The notes: generated from the letters alone by a model not told the origin. A stretch of 64,000 bases of DNA from Actinophytocola glycyrrhizae (GCF_042653545.1 NZ_JBHSIS010000022.1:644875-708874), one strand, 5' to 3'. Counted from the first letter of the stretch, positions 16,158 to 24,512 are shown. Numbers and translations are program-made.

Positions 16158-16832
16158 GTGCGGATTCTGATCGTCGAGGACGAAGAGCCCCTGGCCGACG
16201 CGATCGCCAGGGGGCTTCGTCGTGAAGGCATGGCAGTGGACGTCGCCCTCGATGGTGACGAGGGCCACGAGAAGGCCAGCGTCACCCGGTACGACGTGGT
16301 GGTGCTCGACCGGGACCTGCCCGGCATGTCCGGGGACGAGCTGTGCCGGGAGATCGTCGCGTCCGGCGCGCTGACCAGGGTGATCATGCTGACCGCGAGC
16401 GGGTCGGTCGCCGACCGGGTCGAAGGGCTCTCGCTCGGCGCCGACGACTACCTGGCCAAGCCGTTCGCGTTCGACGAGCTGGTCGCCCGCGTGCGGGCGC
16501 TGGCCCGGCGTTCCACCCCGGTCACTCCGCCGGTGCTGCGAGCGGGCGACGTCGAGCTGGACCCGGCCCGCCGGACCGTGACCCGCGCTGGCACGCAGGT
16601 CGAGCTGACCCGCAAGGAGTTCGGCGTCCTCGAGGTGCTGCTCGCGGCGAGCGGCTCGGTCGTGTCGAGCGAGGAGCTGCTCGAACGGGTCTGGGACGAG
16701 CACGCCGACCCGTTCACCACGACCGTCCGCGTGACCGTCATGACGCTGCGCAAGAAGCTCGGCGAGCCAGGCATCATCGACACGGTGGTCGGCTCCGGCT
16801 ACCGGGTGCCGGCGGCGACCAGGGTGGAGTGA
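16158..16832 (+). CDS. OmpR-family response regulator
   Basis: The 224-residue protein has a receiver domain, RILIVEDEEPLADAIARGL (2-20) with phospho-acceptor Asp51 in VLDRDLPGM and the conserved Thr/Lys switch residues. A C-terminal winged-helix DNA-binding domain (~125-220, ending TLRKKLGEPGIIDTVVGSGYRV) follows. GTG at 16158 gives the canonical N-terminus. Its stop overlaps the start of the sensor kinase (GTGA), so they form a coupled two-component system. The target genes and signal are unknown. Confidence 0.95.
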   Translation: MRILIVEDEEPLADAIARGLRREGMAVDVALDGDEGHEKASVTRYDVVVLDRDLPGMSGDELCREIVASGALTRVIMLTASGSVADRVEGLSLGADDYLAKPFAFDELVARVRALARRSTPVTPPVLRAGDVELDPARRTVTRAGTQVELTRKEFGVLEVLLAASGSVVSSEELLERVWDEHADPFTTTVRVTVMTLRKKLGEPGIIDTVVGSGYRVPAATRVE

Positions 16833-17956
16833 CCGAGCCCCGGCGGGGTCCTGGCCTGCGCGCCAGGATCACGCTTCTCGCCACCGGCCTGGTCACGGCC
16901 GTGGCCGCGCTGCTCCTGTGGCTCGCCTGGATCCTCGCCGGTGAGTCCGTCAACGCGCCGTCGCTGCCCGCGGGCACGACGGTCGTCGTCGGCGGCACCC
17001 GGGTGAAGGCCGAGCAGCTCGCCGAGGTGCTCCGCGACACCGCCCGCACCCAGATCCTGGTGGCGGGGTCGATCGCGTTCGTGTGCGTGGTCGCCGCGAC
17101 CGCGCTGCTCGCGTGGACGTTCACCGGCCGCGTCCTCAAACCGTTGCGCGACGTCACCGGCACCGCCCGCCGCCTGTCCGCCGAGTCGCTGGGGGAGCGG
17201 ATCGCGCTGCGCGGCCCGCGGGACGAGGTCGCCGAGCTGGCCGACACGTTCGACGCCATGCTCGACCGGCTGCAGGCCACGTTCTCCGCGCAGCGCCAGT
17301 TCGTCGCCAACGCCTCCCACGAGCTGCGCACCCCGCTGTCGGTGATCCGCACCGAGCTGGACGTGACCCTGTCCGATCCGGACGCGGACGCCGACGAGCT
17401 GCGCCGCATGGCCGGCGTGGTCCGCGACGCGACCCTGCGCGCCGGTCAGCTCGTCGACGCGCTGCTGCTGCTCGCCCGCACCGACGGCATGGGGCTCGGG
17501 GCGTTCGAACGCGTCGACCTCGCGGCCGTGGTCGCCACCGCGTGGCAGGCGGTGCGGACCGAGGCGGACCGGCGGCACCTGCGGACGTCGTTCGCCTGCA
17601 CGCCTGCCGTGTCGGCGGGTGACCCCGCGCTGCTGGAACGCGTCGCGGGCAACCTGCTGGAGAACGCCGTGCGGCACAACGTGGACGGCGGCTGGCTCGA
17701 CGTCGGCACGGTCGCGGGCCCCGGCTGGGTGACGCTGCGGGTGGCGTCGTCGGGCATGGCGGTCGACCCGGACCGGGTGGAGGAGCTGTTCGAGTCGTTC
17801 CGCCGGGGCGGCGTGGACCGGACCGCGCACTCCGGCACCGGGCTGGGCCTGGCGATCGTCCGCGCGGTCGTGAAGGCGCACCACGGCACGGTGTCCGCGG
17901 AGGCCGTGGCGGGCGGCGGGCTGACGGTGACCGTGCACCTGCCCGCGGCCCACTGA
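16829..17956 (+). CDS. membrane sensor histidine kinase
   Basis: A 375-residue partner of the preceding regulator. Two membrane helices (about 14-38 and 76-98) flank a short 40-residue extracytoplasmic loop. A HAMP domain follows (~99-150), then the H-box NASHELRTPLSVI with phospho-accepting His164, the N-box NLLENAVRHN and the G-box SGTGLGLAIV. The small external loop suggests sensing within the membrane or through a partner. The GTG start overlaps the regulator stop by 4 nt. Confidence 0.95.
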   Translation: MTEPRRGPGLRARITLLATGLVTAVAALLLWLAWILAGESVNAPSLPAGTTVVVGGTRVKAEQLAEVLRDTARTQILVAGSIAFVCVVAATALLAWTFTGRVLKPLRDVTGTARRLSAESLGERIALRGPRDEVAELADTFDAMLDRLQATFSAQRQFVANASHELRTPLSVIRTELDVTLSDPDADADELRRMAGVVRDATLRAGQLVDALLLLARTDGMGLGAFERVDLAAVVATAWQAVRTEADRRHLRTSFACTPAVSAGDPALLERVAGNLLENAVRHNVDGGWLDVGTVAGPGWVTLRVASSGMAVDPDRVEELFESFRRGGVDRTAHSGTGLGLAIVRAVVKAHHGTVSAEAVAGGGLTVTVHLPAAH

Positions 17957-17960
17957 AGCG

Positions 17961-18782
17961 TCATCCCGTGCCGACGCGCTCCTGCAGGCCGATGGCGTCC
18001 ACCGGTGCCCTGACCTTCATGTCGTTGTCGAAGTACGCGTAGACGTCGAACCCGGCGCGCGACCACCCGTGTATGCGCGCCGCCCACCGGTCCAGCTCCT
18101 CGTCGCCGTACCCGCTGGCGTACAGCTCCGTCTCGCCGTGCAGCCGCACGTAGGCGAAGTCGGCCGTCACGTCCTCCAGGTACGGCCAGTCCGCGGCGGC
18201 GGACGCGGTCACCAGACCGACGCCGTGCGCACGCAGGAAGTCCGCCAGCGTCGGGTCGACGAAGCTCGGGTGCCGCACCTCCAGCGCGTGCCGCAGCGGC
18301 CGGTCGACCGGGGCCTCGGTCAGCGCGCGGCCCGCCAGCCGCTCGTCGTGCTTGCCTGCCAGCACCGCCGCCGCGGCGGTGTCGCGGGGCAGCAGTTCGA
18401 AGAAGTCGGCCAGCAGGTCCTGGTCGTACGGGAGGCTCGGCGGCAGCTGCCACAGCACCGGCCCCAGCTTGCCGCCCAGCGCCAGGAGGCCGCTCGCGAA
18501 GAAGTTGGCGAGCGGGGTCGCGACGTCCCGCAGCCGTTTCATGTGGGTGATGAACCGGCCGCCCTTGACCGCGAACACGAAGTCGTCGGGCGTCTCGTCG
18601 TGCCAGCGCCGGTAGTACTCCGGTTTCTGCAGCGAGTAGAACGACCCGTTGATCTCGGCCGACCCGAGCCGCCGTGACAGGTACTCCAGCTCACGGCGCT
18701 GCGGCAGCCCTTCGGGGTAGAACACGCCCCGCCAGGGCGGGTACCGCCACCCCGACGTCCCGATCCACACCTTGCCGCGCAC
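17961..18782 (-). CDS. DUF72 family protein (TIM-barrel)
   Basis: The 273-residue protein matches DUF72 (YecE-like). Marker stretches are IGTSGWRYPPWRGVFYP at the N-terminus, EINGSFYSLQKPEYYRRW, FAVKGGRFITHMKRLRD and the C-terminal DVYAYFDNDMKVRAP. The fold is a TIM barrel; no activity is established for the family. GTG start at 18782. It is convergent with the histidine kinase (4-nt gap) and follows the rnd gene on the same strand by 26 nt, so it may share its transcript. Confidence 0.92.
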   Translation of the reverse strand: MRGKVWIGTSGWRYPPWRGVFYPEGLPQRRELEYLSRRLGSAEINGSFYSLQKPEYYRRWHDETPDDFVFAVKGGRFITHMKRLRDVATPLANFFASGLLALGGKLGPVLWQLPPSLPYDQDLLADFFELLPRDTAAAAVLAGKHDERLAGRALTEAPVDRPLRHALEVRHPSFVDPTLADFLRAHGVGLVTASAAADWPYLEDVTADFAYVRLHGETELYASGYGDEELDRWAARIHGWSRAGFDVYAYFDNDMKVRAPVDAIGLQERVGTG

Positions 18783-18808
18783 ACCTCAATGCTGGCAGCG
18801 CGGCCCGC

Positions 18809-20053
18809 TCACTGCTCGGCGTCCTTCAGTGCCTGCGACAACGCGTCCGCGGTCAGCCCGATCTGCCACTCCCGCGCGCCACCGGCCCGCAGCGTGTCCG
18901 CCACCGAACCCGGCGACAGGTCCTCAGGCGGGCGCCAGCACGTGCGCCGCACCAGGTCGGGCTGCAGCAGGTTCTCCGCGGGCAGCCGGTTGTCCTCGGC
19001 GATCGCGGTGAGCTGGGCACGCACGGCCGCCAGCCGTGCCGCGGCCGCCGGGTCGCGGTCGTTCCACCGGTTCGCCGGCGGTGGGCCCTCGTGCTGCGGC
19101 GACGGGTCGGGCAGCTCCGACTTGGGCAGCGTGGCGGCGGTCCGCAGTGCGCGTGCCCACACGTCCACGATCCGCCGCTGCGCCCGGCCCTTGAACACGG
19201 GCAACTCCAGCAGCGCCTGCTCGTCGGCGGGCATGACGGTCGCGGCCTGCACGATCGACGAGTCCGGCAGCACCCGGCCCGGCGCGATGTCGCGCTGCCT
19301 CGCGATGGTGTCCCTGGCCTCCCACAACGCGCGGACGGCGGCGAGGTTGCGTGCCGACCGGACGCGGTGGATGCCCGACGTCCGCCGCCACGGTTCCGCA
19401 CGCGGCGGCGGGGGCGGGGCGGTCCGCAGCGCCTCGAACTCCTCGAGCGCCCATTCGAGCTTGCCCTGCGACCGGAGTTCCTCTTCGAGGACGTCACGCA
19501 ACTGGATCAGCAGCTCGACGTCCAGTGCGGCGTAGTCGAGCCAGTCCTGCGGCAGCGGGCGGCGGGACCAGTCGGCGGCGCCGTGGCCCTTCTCGAGGCG
19601 GTAGCCGAGCAGCAGCTCGACGAGGGTGCCCAGCGCGACCCGCTCGTAGCCGGCGAGCCGCCCGGCCAGCTCGGTGTCGAACAGCTTGGCGGGTCGCAGC
19701 CCCAGCTCGGCGAGGCAGGGAAGGTCCTGGGAGGCCGCGTGCAGCACCCACTCGGTGTCCGACAGCGCCTCGATGAACGGGTCGATGCGGTCGTCGACCG
19801 CGACCGGATCGAGTAGGAAGGTGCCCGCGCCATGTCTGCGCACCTGCACCAGGTAGGCACGCTGGGAGTACCGGTAACCGGATGCTCGCTCGGTGTCCAC
19901 CGCGATCGGCCCGTGGCCCGCGGCCAGGGCATCCGACGCGTCCCGCAACGCGCGGGGCGTCTCCACGACCTCCGGCGTGCCCTCTGCTGGTTGTTTCAGC
20001 AGTACCGGATCAGGCCGTGCCTCCTCAGCTGTTCCCGTCCCCGTGTCCTCCAC
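18809..20053 (-). CDS. rnd: ribonuclease D-like 3'-5' exonuclease with HRDC domain
   Basis: The 414-residue enzyme carries a DEDDy exonuclease domain with Asp53 and Glu55 (AVDTERASGYRYSQRA), Asp110 (AASQDLPCL), Tyr174 and Asp178 (LDYAALDVELL), followed by an HRDC domain (~215-300) and a longer C-terminal region. RNase D trims the 3' ends of tRNA and other small RNAs. GTG start at 20053. The N-terminal ~25 residues are acidic and unstructured. It is syntenic with Rv2681, next to dxs in many actinobacteria. Confidence 0.95.
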   Translation of the reverse strand: MEDTGTGTAEEARPDPVLLKQPAEGTPEVVETPRALRDASDALAAGHGPIAVDTERASGYRYSQRAYLVQVRRHGAGTFLLDPVAVDDRIDPFIEALSDTEWVLHAASQDLPCLAELGLRPAKLFDTELAGRLAGYERVALGTLVELLLGYRLEKGHGAADWSRRPLPQDWLDYAALDVELLIQLRDVLEEELRSQGKLEWALEEFEALRTAPPPPPRAEPWRRTSGIHRVRSARNLAAVRALWEARDTIARQRDIAPGRVLPDSSIVQAATVMPADEQALLELPVFKGRAQRRIVDVWARALRTAATLPKSELPDPSPQHEGPPPANRWNDRDPAAAARLAAVRAQLTAIAEDNRLPAENLLQPDLVRRTCWRPPEDLSPGSVADTLRAGGAREWQIGLTADALSQALKDAEQ

Positions 20054-20123
20054 GGCCGATGACCATACGGGACGACGGTGGGACTTCGGCAGGCAGCGAC
20101 CTGTTGGTGACGTTCAGTGGCCG

Positions 20124-20165
20124 TTTCGGCCGGGCTCGCGAATGCCCTCGCAAGCCCGGCCGGAA
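20124..20165 (-). terminator. hairpin downstream of the LuxR-type regulator
   Basis: A stem of 10 perfect base pairs (CGGCCGGGCT at 20127-20136 with AGCCCGGCCG at 20153-20162), extendable by three pairs, encloses a 16-nt loop. It lies 11-50 nt past the stop of the minus-strand regulator gene, in the right place for its terminator. It has no clear U tract. Confidence 0.6.
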
Positions 20166-20175
20166 CGGATCTGCA

Positions 20176-20892
20176 CTATCGAATCACGCCTGCACGCATG
20201 GCCAGAGCGACCATTTGTGCCCGGTCGCCGGTGCCCAACTTCCTGCCGATCCGCGAAAGATGGGACTTGACCGTCAGAGCTGACAGGTTGAGTCCCTCGC
20301 CGATCTCCTTGTTGGACTGCCCGTCCGCGACGAGCTGCAGCACCTCCACCTCGCGAGCGGAAAGCTCACGCGGTGTGTTGTCGGTGCCGGGGACCCGCGT
20401 GCCCGTCGCGAGGATCGGCGCGACGCTCGGGTCGGCGTAGACGCCGCCTTCGAGCACACGACGAACCCCGTCGGTCACGACCACCGGCGAGGCCGACTTC
20501 AGCAGGTAGGCCTGAGCCCCTGCCTGGAAGGCCGAACGCACGGCGTACGGGTCGTCGGACGAAGCCAGCACCACGATGCGGGGCCAGCCATGGCCACGCA
20601 GCTCGGTGACAAGCTCAATCCCAGAACCGTCAGGCAGCCCGAGATCGAGGATCGCGAGATCGCACGGGCCAGTGGCCAATGCTCGCGCCCTCGCCTCAGC
20701 CACCGTGGCGGCTTCGTGGACGGTGCCGGCACCCATCTGGGTCAACCGGGCAGCTATCGCCTCCCTTAGTAACGGATGGTCATCGACCACCAGTACTGAG
20801 AACAGCTCCTCCCGCGGATGCGGGACCATGTTCGCCGGCAGAACACCGGCTGGCGTGGTTCGAGCGGCCTGACCTAAGCCGACGGCAGCCAC
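20176..20892 (-). CDS. NarL/LuxR-family response regulator
   Basis: The 238-residue protein has a receiver domain (VLVVDDHPLLREAI, ~34-47; phospho-acceptor Asp83 in LAILDLGLPDGSG) and a C-terminal LuxR-type helix-turn-helix (LSAREVEVLQLVADGQSNKEIGEGL, then SALTVKSHLSRIGRKLG). GTG at 20892 is preceded by a strong AGGGAGGT Shine-Dalgarno; this makes a 30-residue N-terminal extension real, although ATG at residue 22 is possible. No kinase gene is adjacent, so it is an orphan. It is divergent from the dipeptidase gene. Confidence 0.94.
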   Translation of the reverse strand: MAAVGLGQAARTTPAGVLPANMVPHPREELFSVLVVDDHPLLREAIAARLTQMGAGTVHEAATVAEARARALATGPCDLAILDLGLPDGSGIELVTELRGHGWPRIVVLASSDDPYAVRSAFQAGAQAYLLKSASPVVVTDGVRRVLEGGVYADPSVAPILATGTRVPGTDNTPRELSAREVEVLQLVADGQSNKEIGEGLNLSALTVKSHLSRIGRKLGTGDRAQMVALAMRAGVIR

Positions 20893-21146
20893 GTCACTAC
20901 CTCCCTGGAGTCGGTCGTGCCCCCCGACCTACACCGGGACCTTCGGCCAAACAGCCGCGCCGCCGTTGGACCGAAAGTGGTGTCGACATCGGCAGCCTAG
21001 CCCCCCAAGCGGGTTAGCGGGATGATCAATTCGTTATCTATCCAATCGAGACATCACTCGGGCGGGGCGATGTAACACGATCGGGTGACTTCTGGTTGGT
21101 GACGTAACGTCTACCCCTCTCAACTCGATGAAACGAGGTCGCGGTA
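20893..21146. promoter_or_regulatory. divergent promoter region, LuxR-type regulator and dipeptidase
   Basis: This 254-bp gap separates two divergent genes. It contains an 11-bp inverted repeat GACGTAACGTC (21101-21111) about 35 bp before the dipeptidase start, and an unusually AT-rich tract around 21020-21045 that could hold promoter elements. Which protein binds is not known; the adjacent regulator is the obvious candidate. Confidence 0.45.
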
Positions 21147-22292
21147 GTGCACGGTGCTTCCTACGAACGGGCCCGGGAGTTGCTCAGGACCACCCCGCTG
21201 GTCGATGGACACAACGACCTCCCCTGGGCGTTGCGGCTACTTCCGGAGGTTGACGAGACCCGATCGGCTGCTTCCGAGGTGGATCTGGCGCAATCGCAGC
21301 CGCGACTGCACACCGACCTCCCTCGGTTGCGGGCCGGCGGGGTCGGCGTCCAGTTCTGGAGTGTTTACGTTCCGTGTCGGCTCAGCGGTGACGCCGCGGT
21401 CACGGCGGTCGTCCAACAGGCCGAACTGGTGCACACCCTCGCGGCCCGATATCCGTCGCAACTGCGAATCGCGGGGACGGTGGCGGAGGCCCGCGCGGCG
21501 TTCGCGGACGGCCGCATCGCCTCGTTCCTCGGCGCGGAGGGCGGCCATTCGATCAACGAGTCGCTCGGCGTGCTGCGGGCGCTGTACCGCCTTGGCGTCC
21601 GGTACATGACGCTCACCCACAACGACAACACCTCGTGGGCCGACTCCGCGACCGACGTGCCGGTCGTCGGCGGCCTGTCCGACTTCGGCCGCGAGGTGGT
21701 CCGCGAGATGAACCGCATCGGCATGCTCGTGGACCTGTCCCACGTCGCGGCGACCACCATGCGCGACGCCCTCGACGTCGCCGAGGCACCGGTGATCTTC
21801 AGCCACTCGTCCTGCCGGGCCGTGGCCGACCACCCGCGTAACGTCCCGGACGACGTGCTCAGGCGCCTGCCCGGCAACGGCGGCGTCTGCATGGTGACGT
21901 TCGTGCCCGCGTTCGTGTCGCCGGACCTGGTCGAGTGGGACCGGGGCCTCCAGACCGCGATGGCGGCGGCCGGGGCCAAGCACGCGGACCTGGACGAACG
22001 GCAGGAGTTCCTGAAGACGTGGGACGGGCCGAAACCACCGAAGGCCGGGCTGGACGCCGTGGTCGCGCACGTCGAGCACGCCAGGGAGGTCGCCGGGATC
22101 GACCACATCGGCATCGGCGGCGACTACGACGGGGTCACCGAGCTGCCGGTGGGCCTGGAGGACGTGAGCACGTACCCGGTCCTGTTCGCGGCACTGCTGG
22201 ACCGAGGGTGGACCGAGGAGGAGTGCGCCAAGCTGGCAGGCGAGAACGTACTGCGAGCAATGACGGAAGCAGAAACCCACGCGGCGAGGTGA
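21147..22292 (+). CDS. membrane-dipeptidase family (M19) zinc peptidase
   Basis: The 381-residue enzyme belongs to peptidase family M19, which cleaves dipeptides including those with D-residues. Zinc ligands expected for the family are visible: HxD at His22/Asp24 (DGHNDLPW), the bridging Glu in LGAEGGHSI, His in IFSHSSCRAV and the later DHIGIGGDYDG. No signal peptide is present, so it is cytoplasmic. GTG start with GAGG ~10 nt upstream. It is followed by a 55-bp palindrome 10 bp after the stop. Confidence 0.93.
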   Translation: MHGASYERARELLRTTPLVDGHNDLPWALRLLPEVDETRSAASEVDLAQSQPRLHTDLPRLRAGGVGVQFWSVYVPCRLSGDAAVTAVVQQAELVHTLAARYPSQLRIAGTVAEARAAFADGRIASFLGAEGGHSINESLGVLRALYRLGVRYMTLTHNDNTSWADSATDVPVVGGLSDFGREVVREMNRIGMLVDLSHVAATTMRDALDVAEAPVIFSHSSCRAVADHPRNVPDDVLRRLPGNGGVCMVTFVPAFVSPDLVEWDRGLQTAMAAAGAKHADLDERQEFLKTWDGPKPPKAGLDAVVAHVEHAREVAGIDHIGIGGDYDGVTELPVGLEDVSTYPVLFAALLDRGWTEEECAKLAGENVLRAMTEAETHAAR

Positions 22293-22302
22293 CCGGCCGA
22301 AT

Positions 22303-22357
22303 GCCCTGAAAGGCGCGTTCAGGGCGCTGGGTGCCCTGAACGCGCCTTTCAGGGCAC
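22303..22357. repeat. 55-bp palindrome family, copy B (perfect)
   Basis: The arms are 24 bp and perfectly complementary. The left arm starts TGCCCTGAAAGGCGCGTTCA (22303), the right arm ends GCGCCTTTCAGGGCA (22357), and the loop is GCTGGGT (7 nt). It sits between the convergent dipeptidase and AbiEi-like genes, 3 bp from the latter's stop. The length equals that of the copies at 23364, 27502 and 44900. Confidence 0.85.
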
Positions 22358-22360
22358 CGG

Positions 22361-23281
22361 TTATGCCGCGCGGGCCTGCGCGGCTTTGTAGGCGGCTGCC
22401 AGTTCGCTCGCGACGGTCTCCGGTTCGGTGCGCAACCGGGTCGGGAGGGTCTGCAGCACGACGATCCCCGCGGCGGCGTACCTGGCGTTGCGGTTGATCG
22501 TCCTGGCGTAGTCCGCGCGCTGGAAGTGGAACTCGTACGAGTCGATCTCCCATGCGAGGCCGACCTCGGCGAACCACGCGTCCGGCATGCCGATGAAGTG
22601 GCCGTTCGCGTCGGTCAGCGGGACGTTCCACACGGGTTGTGGCAGGCCGGATCGCTCCCAGACGCGCATCGCGTCGATCTCCGCCACGGACCGGGCGCCC
22701 GCCATCACGTCCTTGAGCACCTCGCGGGGCACCGCGCTGCCCCGGCTGCTGCCGTTCTCCAGCTCGTGCAGGAGCCACCGCGGCTGCACTCGACCTCGTT
22801 GGACGGCTTCGGTGAGCAGTGCCCGGACCGGATCGTGGTCCTTGATCCGCCGTGCGGCGTCGAGCACCGACCTGGCGAGCGGTGCGAGCGGCACCTCGTC
22901 CCGGATGACGGGTTTCGGCAACCGCGTGGTCCGTTCGACGGTGACGTAGTCGGTGCTGTGCAGCCGCCGGTCCGCCGGGACGAGCAGGTGAACGCCGTCG
23001 TGGTCGGGCAGGTTGGTCAGACCGTGCCGACGACACGCCTCGATGCCGGTCACCTGAGCGCCCTGACCGCCGTACAACAGAGCCGCCTCGACGAGTTGCC
23101 GCCTCGTCGGTGACGTGTTCGTCAGCAGGACTATTCCGGGCAGAGGTCGCTGCCAGGGGCCGCCGACCACGCAGCGGCGATAGGCCGTTCGAGGTGGCAC
23201 GCCGAGTTCCGCGAGCGTGGCCACGCGGATGGCACCGTGTCGGCTCGCCTTCTGCAGGTGAGCCCAATCTCCAGTTCGCAT
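22361..23281 (-). CDS. AbiEi-like / PD-(D/E)XK-like protein
   Basis: The 306-residue product begins with a winged-helix-like domain (residues ~8-60: GAIRVATLAELGVPPRTAYRR, then a GIVLLT strand) resembling AbiEi-type antitoxins of type IV toxin-antitoxin systems. It ends with a segment (MPDAWFAEVGLAWEIDSYEF, then a downstream basic helix) typical of DUF559/Vsr-like PD-(D/E)XK nuclease relatives. No cognate AbiEii toxin is adjacent. Many actinobacterial genomes hold such stand-alone genes. It is flanked on both sides by near-identical 55-bp palindromes, which is unusual. Confidence 0.8.
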   Translation of the reverse strand: MRTGDWAHLQKASRHGAIRVATLAELGVPPRTAYRRCVVGGPWQRPLPGIVLLTNTSPTRRQLVEAALLYGGQGAQVTGIEACRRHGLTNLPDHDGVHLLVPADRRLHSTDYVTVERTTRLPKPVIRDEVPLAPLARSVLDAARRIKDHDPVRALLTEAVQRGRVQPRWLLHELENGSSRGSAVPREVLKDVMAGARSVAEIDAMRVWERSGLPQPVWNVPLTDANGHFIGMPDAWFAEVGLAWEIDSYEFHFQRADYARTINRNARYAAAGIVVLQTLPTRLRTEPETVASELAAAYKAAQARAA

Positions 23282-23331
23282 ACATCACCATCGACCGCCC
23301 CGACACGCCCCCTGACCCCGTCGCACCAACC

Positions 23332-23361
23332 TGTGGACAACAACCCCCACCCTGTGGACAA
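23332..23361. promoter_or_regulatory. pair of DnaA-box-like 9-mers
   Basis: TGTGGACAA, the reverse complement of the actinobacterial consensus DnaA box TTGTCCACA, occurs at 23332-23340 and 23353-23361, in the same orientation and 21 bp apart (two helical turns). The sites lie between the AbiEi-like gene and the palindrome at 23364. A third copy is at 63200-63208. No oriC genes are nearby. Confidence 0.45.
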
Positions 23362-23363
23362 CC

Positions 23364-23418
23364 TGCCCTGAAAGGCGCGTTCAGGACGCCCAGCGCCCTG
23401 AACGCGCCTTTCAGGGCA
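23364..23418. repeat. 55-bp palindrome family, copy C
   Basis: This copy has the same 55-bp length and arms as that at 22303, with one mismatch in 24 (GGAC opposite GCCC). The loop region is GCCCAGC. It lies between the AbiEi-like gene start and the DUF397 gene 3' end. Confidence 0.85.
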
Positions 23419-23432
23419 TTGGACGTGGCCGG

Positions 23433-23633
23433 TCAGCGGGCTGGGTGACCTGACTTCGCGAAGGTGATCAGTGGGGCGAGGGCGGTGCGCAGCGTCGGTC
23501 CGGTCGGGTTCTTGCTGTCGCGGACCGCCCCTTCGTCGTTGGCCGTGCCCGGGGCAAGACCCAACTCGACGCATTGACCGGTCTGGCCGCTGAAGCTGGA
23601 CGTGCGCCACCGGAACACCAGGTCAGACTCCAT
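23433..23633 (-). CDS. DUF397 domain protein
   Basis: A 66-residue DUF397 protein; the hallmark WRTSSFSGQTGQCVELG and VRDSKNPTGP segments are clear. DUF397 genes almost always lie next to an XRE regulator of the DUF5753 type, as here (10-nt gap, same strand). In streptomycetes such pairs (BldB- or WhiJ-like) influence development. The DUF397 protein is thought to bind the regulator. The ATG at 23633 has a Shine-Dalgarno-like GGAGAT just upstream. Confidence 0.93.
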   Translation of the reverse strand: MESDLVFRWRTSSFSGQTGQCVELGLAPGTANDEGAVRDSKNPTGPTLRTALAPLITFAKSGHPAR

Positions 23634-23642
23634 GGTGATCTC

Positions 23643-24512
23643 CTATCGCTCTCGCAGGTTCTGGATCAGGCTAGCCAGCAGCGCACTGGTTTCCTGGGGC
23701 GAGAGCGCCATCGAGCGTTGCCGCTCGAAGGTCGCGGAGTACTCGGCGACGTGTTCGAGGACCTCCTGCCAGACGCCGCCGTTGTTGTTCTCGAGGTAGA
23801 CGCAGTCCATGTCGTCGAAGCCTTCGGGGAAGCGAAGGAGTGTGAAGCCGGTCTTCATGCCGGGGTGCGCTCCCGCGCTGAACGGCAGGACCTGGATCGA
23901 GATGTGCTCGCGTTCGGAGAGTTCGAGGAGATGCCGAATCTGCTCGGCCATCACGGCTTCGCCGCCGACCTGCCGACGGACGACTGCTTCGTTCAGGACG
24001 AGTCGAAGCGTTGGTGGGTGCGCCTTCCCGAGTAGCAACTGGCGGCGGGTGCGGAGTTGAACGGAACGTTCGAGTTCCTCGCTGGAGATGTCAGGGAGAC
24101 CTGCCCGGACGATCGCCTCGGCGTAGTCGGGTGTCTGGAACAGGCCCTCGACCAGTTCGGAGCTGTATGTCCAGATCTGGACGGCGTCCTGTTCCAGTTC
24201 GGGGTAGAGGGCGAACCAGTCGGGCATGTCCGCGCGGAACTCGACGAGCCAGTCGTCGTAGGTGTCGTCGTTGGCGGCCAGCAGGAGCAGTTCGTCCGTC
24301 TTGGTCTTCGAGAGGCCGGTGACCCGGGCGTAGGCCTTGATGTTGCGGACGGTCAGGCCCTGCGTGCCCTTCTCGATCTTGGAGACCGCGCTGGGCTTCA
24401 GGTCGATCTCCGCCGCGAGCCGGCTGGCGTTCATGCCCACGGACTGCCGTGCCGCGATCAGCTCCTTGACCAACTTGCGGCGGCGCAGTGTCGGCCCTGG
24501 ACGGTCGCCCAC
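23643..24512 (-). CDS. XRE-family regulator with DUF5753 domain
   Basis: The 289-residue protein has an N-terminal lambda-repressor-type HTH (residues ~10-65: LVKELIAARQSVGMNASRLA, then LKPSAVSKIEKGTQG) and a C-terminal DUF5753 domain (~95-280), including the conserved WTYSSELVEGLFQTPDYAEAI and SVQVLPF-like IQVLPFSAGAHPG. GTG at 24512 is preceded by GAGGAG. The frame extends 17 codons further up, but that would remove the Shine-Dalgarno. It is partnered with the DUF397 gene directly downstream. Probable operator: the palindrome at 24581-24593. Confidence 0.93.
   Translation of the reverse strand: MGDRPGPTLRRRKLVKELIAARQSVGMNASRLAAEIDLKPSAVSKIEKGTQGLTVRNIKAYARVTGLSKTKTDELLLLAANDDTYDDWLVEFRADMPDWFALYPELEQDAVQIWTYSSELVEGLFQTPDYAEAIVRAGLPDISSEELERSVQLRTRRQLLLGKAHPPTLRLVLNEAVVRRQVGGEAVMAEQIRHLLELSEREHISIQVLPFSAGAHPGMKTGFTLLRFPEGFDDMDCVYLENNNGGVWQEVLEHVAEYSATFERQRSMALSPQETSALLASLIQNLRER

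Noticed and set aside
22303..22357. The 55-bp palindromes as ordinary rho-independent terminators
   Set aside because: They have no T tract and an exact constant length, and one copy lies in the middle of hemY. Some copies could still stop transcription.
23332..23361. Chromosomal origin based on DnaA boxes
   Set aside because: Only two boxes, no AT-rich unwinding element, and no dnaA, dnaN or rpmH nearby.
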